Shown piece by piece: positions 6,000 to 8,972 of a stretch of DNA of 8,972 nt; position 1 is the first letter of the stretch; each line of letters begins with the position of its first letter. The notes beneath the pieces were generated by a model that was not told where the DNA came from, did not search any database, and saw nothing but the letters and a program-made list of their open reading frames with translations. Source of the stretch: Verrucomicrobiales bacterium. GTDB lineage: Bacteria > Verrucomicrobiota > Verrucomicrobiia > Verrucomicrobiales > V1-33. The stretch covers positions 1 to 8,972 of the forward strand of contig JALRGB010000755.1 of assembly GCA_023253575.1 (NCBI GenBank), read 5' to 3'. The position numbers were made by a program, and so were the translations under genes.

Positions 6000-7628
6000 T
6001 CAACGCACCTCCAAAACCGGCGCCGCCGCTGGCGGAAGCACCGCCGTCTCCGCAGCCGCTGGCTCCGCCGTCACCGGCACCCCGCTCGCCGGCACTTCGC
6101 TCGCCGGCACTTCGCTCGCCGGCACAGGCACTCCGCTCGCTGGCTCTGTAGTCGCCGGCACCGCCGGCACCTCACCCGCTGACACCCCGCTCGCCGTCAC
6201 CGCCGGCCCCGCCGTCACCGGATCTTCGCCCGCGGGCGTCACCGGCGCTTGCAGTCGGTCTTCCCACTGGTGCAACCCATACCCCTCGCCCACTCCACCC
6301 ATCTCAGCCAGCAGTTCCGAACACCGCTGATGCCACCGCGCGTAATCCGGCGGGCCAAATGGTTTGTCCGCGCTGCCAGTAAAGATGAGATAGCTAATTT
6401 TCAGGTCGCTTTCAGGACGCACATACGGGGTCGCTTTCTCATTGATTTCCTTAGCGATACGCAAGGATGCTTCGCCCATTTTTTCGCGCGGCCCGTAATC
6501 GCCAATGATCGCCGGCAGCAATTTGTTGCCACTTATGACCACCGCATAATCTCCCAGCTGCGGCGCAAATTCTTGCACCCCGCCGTACCCGCGCAACGAG
6601 AGCGGCAGGACAATAAATGGATCCTCCGAAGCAATGAGAAAACTGGTCGTCTTCAACGAAACCAGCGTCTTGCGGTAAAAATCAATATCCCCCGCGAGGG
6701 TTTTTTTCAGGGCCGAACCAGTCGCGGCCGCCAGCTTTTTCTCAGCCTCCTTCAATCGCTCTTCATACTTCAGTATCAATGGATTCGCCTGTTTCGTGCG
6801 CTTCTTCCATGAATAACTCGTCGTCCCCTGAAAATTCGACGACGCAAAGACATAATCATCAAAGCTCCCCATACGATCGCCATCCGATCCATCGGCCACC
6901 ACATCCATCTCGCCCTGCATGAGAAGCACACGGCGGTCGCTGGCCGGATGCCTCAGCTCCAGAATTGTTTCACAATCAAAGAAGTTGTGACGCGACAGCG
7001 GCTTGTCCAATTGCGTCAGGTTCTTCTCCACCATCTGCTGCTTCAATTCATAAAGTTTGTGATAAAATCCACTGACGCGAGCCGTTGGCACCATTTCCAC
7101 CAACCCTGGCAACGCCTTCGACAAGTGCGCATTCAATGACTCCAGCTCAGGCAGCGTGGTACTCGGAGACGGTACCGTCACGTCCACACTGAACTGAATC
7201 TGATACGCTTCATCCCGAATGCGCTCAGCCGCCGCCCGCCCGCCGACAGTACTCTGCAGCTTGGTCTGAATCTTGATGCCATTAAAAAGCTCGGACACCG
7301 CCACACTCTTCCGCGGCACATATGCATTCGGCAGTGGCGGCGGCGGGTCGCGATAGACAATTTTTTCTTGAACAATCACCTGCGGCTGCGGAGCCGGCGC
7401 AGCTTCCTTCGACGTCCCCGCGCCCCCCTCCGGCGCCCCCTGAGCCGCGCGGATCACTTCGATCGTTCCTTCCTTGAGGCGGCGCCCCGCACCGGAAAAC
7501 GGCAGAATGAATAGCCCCGCCAGCAGGACAACCAGCAAGACCCGACCCGCTACCCCCTGATGACGAGGTGGTCGCGGCGAGCGCCACGGGTCTCGACCCG
7601 TGGATTCATGCATGCCCGATGAATTCAT
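6000..7628 (-). CDS. Membrane-anchored GH75 (fungal-type chitosanase-like) protein with low-complexity tail
   Basis: The frame stays open upstream to 7769, but ATG 7628 is chosen because it overlaps the TMEM14 gene's stop as ATGA, giving 542 residues. A basic N-terminus and one membrane helix (about 27-46) should anchor it in the inner membrane, with the rest outside. A Pro/Ala/Gly linker follows (65-100). The region from about 215 to 420 matches glycoside hydrolase family 75 as I recall it: MDVVADG (241-247) for fungal MDIDCDG, FQGTTSY (266-272), DPFIVLP (336-342), NKLLPAIIGDYGP (368-380), KMGEASL (383-389) and ISYLIFTGS (411-419). GH75 enzymes cut chitosan. Between FQGTTSY and DPFIVLP lies a Lys/Glu-rich, probably helical insertion (about 282-328). 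The middle acidic residue of the fungal motif appears to be Val244, so catalysis is uncertain. Residues 460-542 form a Pro/Ala/Val/Thr/Glu tail with near-perfect pentapeptide repeats. The stop abuts the MFS start. Confidence 0.78.
   Translation of the reverse strand: MNSSGMHESTGRDPWRSPRPPRHQGVAGRVLLVVLLAGLFILPFSGAGRRLKEGTIEVIRAAQGAPEGGAGTSKEAAPAPQPQVIVQEKIVYRDPPPPLPNAYVPRKSVAVSELFNGIKIQTKLQSTVGGRAAAERIRDEAYQIQFSVDVTVPSPSTTLPELESLNAHLSKALPGLVEMVPTARVSGFYHKLYELKQQMVEKNLTQLDKPLSRHNFFDCETILELRHPASDRRVLLMQGEMDVVADGSDGDRMGSFDDYVFASSNFQGTTSYSWKKRTKQANPLILKYEERLKEAEKKLAAATGSALKKTLAGDIDFYRKTLVSLKTTSFLIASEDPFIVLPLSLRGYGGVQEFAPQLGDYAVVISGNKLLPAIIGDYGPREKMGEASLRIAKEINEKATPYVRPESDLKISYLIFTGSADKPFGPPDYARWHQRCSELLAEMGGVGEGYGLHQWEDRLQAPVTPAGEDPVTAGPAVTASGVSAGEVPAVPATTEPASGVPVPASEVPASEVPASGVPVTAEPAAAETAVLPPAAAPVLEVR
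6007..6012 (-). promoter_or_regulatory. Strong Shine-Dalgarno site for the MFS gene
   Basis: On the - strand GGAGGT lies 7 nt before ATG 5999. It is embedded in the last codons of the upstream gene (Leu-Glu-Val-Arg-stop). It fixes the MFS start and suggests that ribosomes finishing the GH75-like gene reinitiate here. No other gene in the window has a comparable site. Confidence 0.85.
6069..6128. repeat. 15-bp tandem repeat in the GH75-like gene's tail
   Basis: GCTCGCCGGCACTTC occurs at 6084-6098 and 6099-6113. A third copy at 6114-6128 differs at the last three bases, and a diverged copy lies before them at 6069-6083. Looser copies continue to about 6215. The unit is five codons, so changes in copy number keep the frame. 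On the - strand the copies encode the pentapeptide pattern PASEV/PASGV, giving a tail whose length may vary between strains. Confidence 0.8.
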
Positions 7629-7942
7629 TGCGAAAGATGAAGGGCCGCCATCACCACCCCGCCCAAGGACAGCGCCGCCATAATCCCAGCCGGATACAAC
7701 GCCCGCGTCTTCAAAAATGCCGGCAGGAAACGCCCCAACAAAGCCAACGAAACCACGCCGCCAACCCACAATCCCGAGTCACCCAGCTTGAGAAACCCCA
7801 GGATGCCCGCCAGCGACAATAACAATCCAGAAGCCACTCCCGCAATCAGCGAAGCCTTACTCTTGGCGCGCACCCAACCCAAAATGCCAAACACTTCGGA
7901 AAGAGTACCGAAGATAATAAAATACAATGGAGCGAGGGACAT
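7625..7942 (-). CDS. TMEM14 (UPF0136) family small membrane protein
   Basis: This 105-residue protein has four predicted hydrophobic segments (about 5-22, 31-50, 56-73 and 84-103). Two signatures match the TMEM14 family. One is the Gly-rich GWVRAKSKASLIAGVASG (22-39), where the family has a G-x-x-G followed by SL-x-x-G. The other is RFLPAFLKTRALYPAGIMA (71-89), matching the usual RF-x-K-T-x-K-x-x-P-A-G-x-M pattern. Plant members (FAX) take part in fatty acid export from plastids and animal members act in mitochondria. The bacterial role is not settled. TGA (7627-7625) overlaps the ATG of the GH75-like gene, so the two are translationally coupled. ATG 7942 is the likely start; a T-run rather than a Shine-Dalgarno sequence precedes it. 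A lipid or envelope role next to a membrane-anchored enzyme is a reasonable inference. Confidence 0.82.
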   Translation of the reverse strand: MSLAPLYFIIFGTLSEVFGILGWVRAKSKASLIAGVASGLLLSLAGILGFLKLGDSGLWVGGVVSLALLGRFLPAFLKTRALYPAGIMAALSLGGVVMAALHLSQ

Positions 7943-7976
7943 GAATGGAAAAAAAGGTGGTGGTGAATAGAAACAC

Positions 7977-7999
7977 GAAGGGCGGGCACCCCAGCCTTC
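7977..7999 (-). terminator. Weak hairpin after the dehydrogenase gene
   Basis: Read on the - strand, GAAGG and CCTTC arms enclose a GGG/CCC inner stem with one C-C mismatch and one T-G wobble. A moderately T-rich stretch (GTGTTTCTATT) follows. It lies in the 119-bp gap between the dehydrogenase and TMEM14 genes and may reduce read-through. A second small inverted repeat, CATCC/GGATG, lies a few bases away. Both are weak and could be chance. Confidence 0.22.
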
Positions 8000-8061
8000 A
8001 TCCGGCGGGGATGGATCATTGTGACAGAGGACGGTCGGATTTCATCCTTCTGTTTGCAACT

Positions 8062-8868
8062 TCAGTCATTTCCTTCGACCCGCCGCGGGCGCCGCGAGAG
8101 CGCCAGCCGTCGCCCCCATGCCGGCAGCCACTGCAATCCGGCCGCCAGCCACGCCACCCGCCACGTCGGAAAAACTTGGGCCCGCCCCGCCTCCGCCGCC
8201 GCCAGAGCCGCCACCACCACCGCTTCCGGCGTCGCATACAAAAGTCCATACAGCGGCCGCTCGCTCCGCCCATGCCCACCGCGCCGCGCCACCGCCCCAA
8301 ATTCCGTGCGCACCGGCCCCGGACACACCGCCACCACCCGCACCCCGTCCCCACGTACCTCAATCCGTAATGCCTCGGAAAATCGCGTCACATACGCCTT
8401 GCTCGCCGCATATACCGCAAAATCCGGAATAAAAATCTCTCCCGCCAACGAACTCACATTGAGAATCACCCCCGACCCACGCGCCCGCATCCCCGGTAAC
8501 ACCCCATGCGCCAGCCGCGTCACCGCCGCAATATTCACCTCCAACATCGCCGAGGTCCGCGCCCACTCCGAGCCGGAAAAATCACCATAATCACCGAGTC
8601 CCGCATTGTTGACTAATACGTCAACCGCCCCCGCTTCTTCCTCCACAAGTCTTTCTCGCTCATGGATATCCGATAAATCTACACGACACACACGCACTTC
8701 CTCCAATGTCCCGTGAGCCGCCATCAACTCGGCCCGTAATCCCACCAGCCGGTCCTCGCGCCGCGCCACCAAAATCAGCTTCCGCACCCGCGGCGCCAGC
8801 GCCCGAGCAAAGGCCTCCCCCAGTCCAGAAGACGCCCCAGTCACCATGACAGTCGAACCATTGATCAT
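8062..8868 (-). CDS. Classical short-chain dehydrogenase/reductase (SDR)
   Basis: With ATG 8868 the protein has 268 residues, usual for classical SDRs, and starts seven residues before the first beta strand. The nucleotide-binding motif TGASSGLG lies at 10-17. Arg36 and Arg37 at the end of the second strand favour NADP(H). Asp64-Leu65 marks the adenine pocket and NNAG is at 87-90. The catalytic tetrad is Asn112, Ser140, Tyr153 and Lys157 (YAASK). PGPVRTEF (about 182-189) follows strand six. The C-terminal part (about 223-250) is Ala/Val/Trp-rich and may be membrane-associated, as in the DltE/YqjQ-like SDRs related to 17-beta-hydroxysteroid dehydrogenases. The substrate cannot be read from sequence. 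The frame is open upstream with in-frame ATGs at 8895 and 8949. I chose 8868 by SDR geometry; GGGAA lies too close to be a good ribosome site. Its stop is 119 bp before the TMEM14 start. Confidence 0.92.
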   Translation of the reverse strand: MINGSTVMVTGASSGLGEAFARALAPRVRKLILVARREDRLVGLRAELMAAHGTLEEVRVCRVDLSDIHERERLVEEEAGAVDVLVNNAGLGDYGDFSGSEWARTSAMLEVNIAAVTRLAHGVLPGMRARGSGVILNVSSLAGEIFIPDFAVYAASKAYVTRFSEALRIEVRGDGVRVVAVCPGPVRTEFGAVARRGGHGRSERPLYGLLYATPEAVVVAALAAAEAGRAQVFPTWRVAWLAAGLQWLPAWGRRLALSRRPRRVEGND

Positions 8869-8912
8869 TTCCCAAAATGCACCATAAGTCCGCATCGGTC
8901 GCGAAGGAATTA

Positions 8913-8969
8913 CCCCGCCCCCCAGACTCAATCCCCCACCACGCTGCATGCTCCAGCCCCCAGCCCCCC
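8913..8969 (-). other. G-run cluster upstream of the dehydrogenase
   Basis: The - strand has five runs of four to six G (8964-8969, 8957-8961, 8933-8937, 8918-8923 and 8913-8916) within 57 bases, 45 bp or more before the preferred SDR start. The loops are 2, 19, 9 and 1 bases. This could fold into a G-quadruplex in DNA or in the mRNA leader. If translation began at 8949, the runs at 8913-8937 would instead encode Gly-rich sequence. I see no convincing -35/-10 pair here. Confidence 0.35.
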
Positions 8970-8972
8970 GCT

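Noticed and set aside
6249..6812. 187-codon + strand frame inside the GH75-like gene
   Set aside because: It is antisense to conserved GH75 motifs and its translation shows no family features.
7629..7769. Upstream extension of the GH75-like protein by 47 residues
   Set aside because: It lies within the TMEM14 gene in another frame. The ATGA overlap supports 7628.
8021..8590. 189-codon + strand frame over the SDR gene
   Set aside because: It is Arg/Pro/Ala/Thr-rich shadow sequence antisense to the full SDR catalytic motifs.

Overview
The window is GC-rich bacterial DNA. The likely source is the Verrucomicrobia or a relative in the Planctomycetes-Verrucomicrobia-Chlamydiae group, perhaps Opitutales-like. 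I infer this from the mix of divergent type IV pilin-like genes, a membrane-anchored GH75 chitosanase-like protein and a bacterial TMEM14-family protein, and from the scarcity of Shine-Dalgarno sequences. No rRNA or other marker gene is present to confirm it.

Left half (about 2-4610, + strand): a tightly packed pilus or type II secretion-like operon. It opens with the low-complexity C-terminus of a gene that starts outside the window. Next come a GspJ/PilW-like prepilin (437-1417), a GspK/PilX-like single-pass protein that overlaps it by ATGA (1414-2823), a short GspI/PilV-like prepilin (2862-3296) and a GspF/PilC-type inner-membrane platform protein (3339-4610). J-like, K-like and I-like minor pilins beside an F protein are the parts expected of a pseudopilus tip and its assembly platform. 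The ATPase, secretin, major pilin and prepilin peptidase are not in the window.

Middle (4611-4742): a short spacer between convergent transcription units. It holds a GC-rich hairpin, a 12-bp palindrome and a purine/pyrimidine tract.

Right half (4743-8868, - strand): read in transcription order, a classical short-chain dehydrogenase (8868-8062), a TMEM14-family small membrane protein (7942-7625), a membrane-anchored GH75-like protein (7628-6000) and a major facilitator transporter (5999-4743). The last three are joined by an ATGA overlap and a directly abutting TGA-ATG, so they are almost certainly one operon. The dehydrogenase is 119 bp upstream and may or may not be cotranscribed. A model in which the operon handles an envelope or environmental amino sugar polymer is plausible but is inference.

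The + strand is richer in C than G over genes of both orientations, which suggests a replication-strand bias. A G-run-rich stretch lies upstream of the dehydrogenase at the right edge. I found no tRNA, rRNA, CRISPR array, insertion sequence or integrase. No stretch longer than 300 bases lacks a gene.
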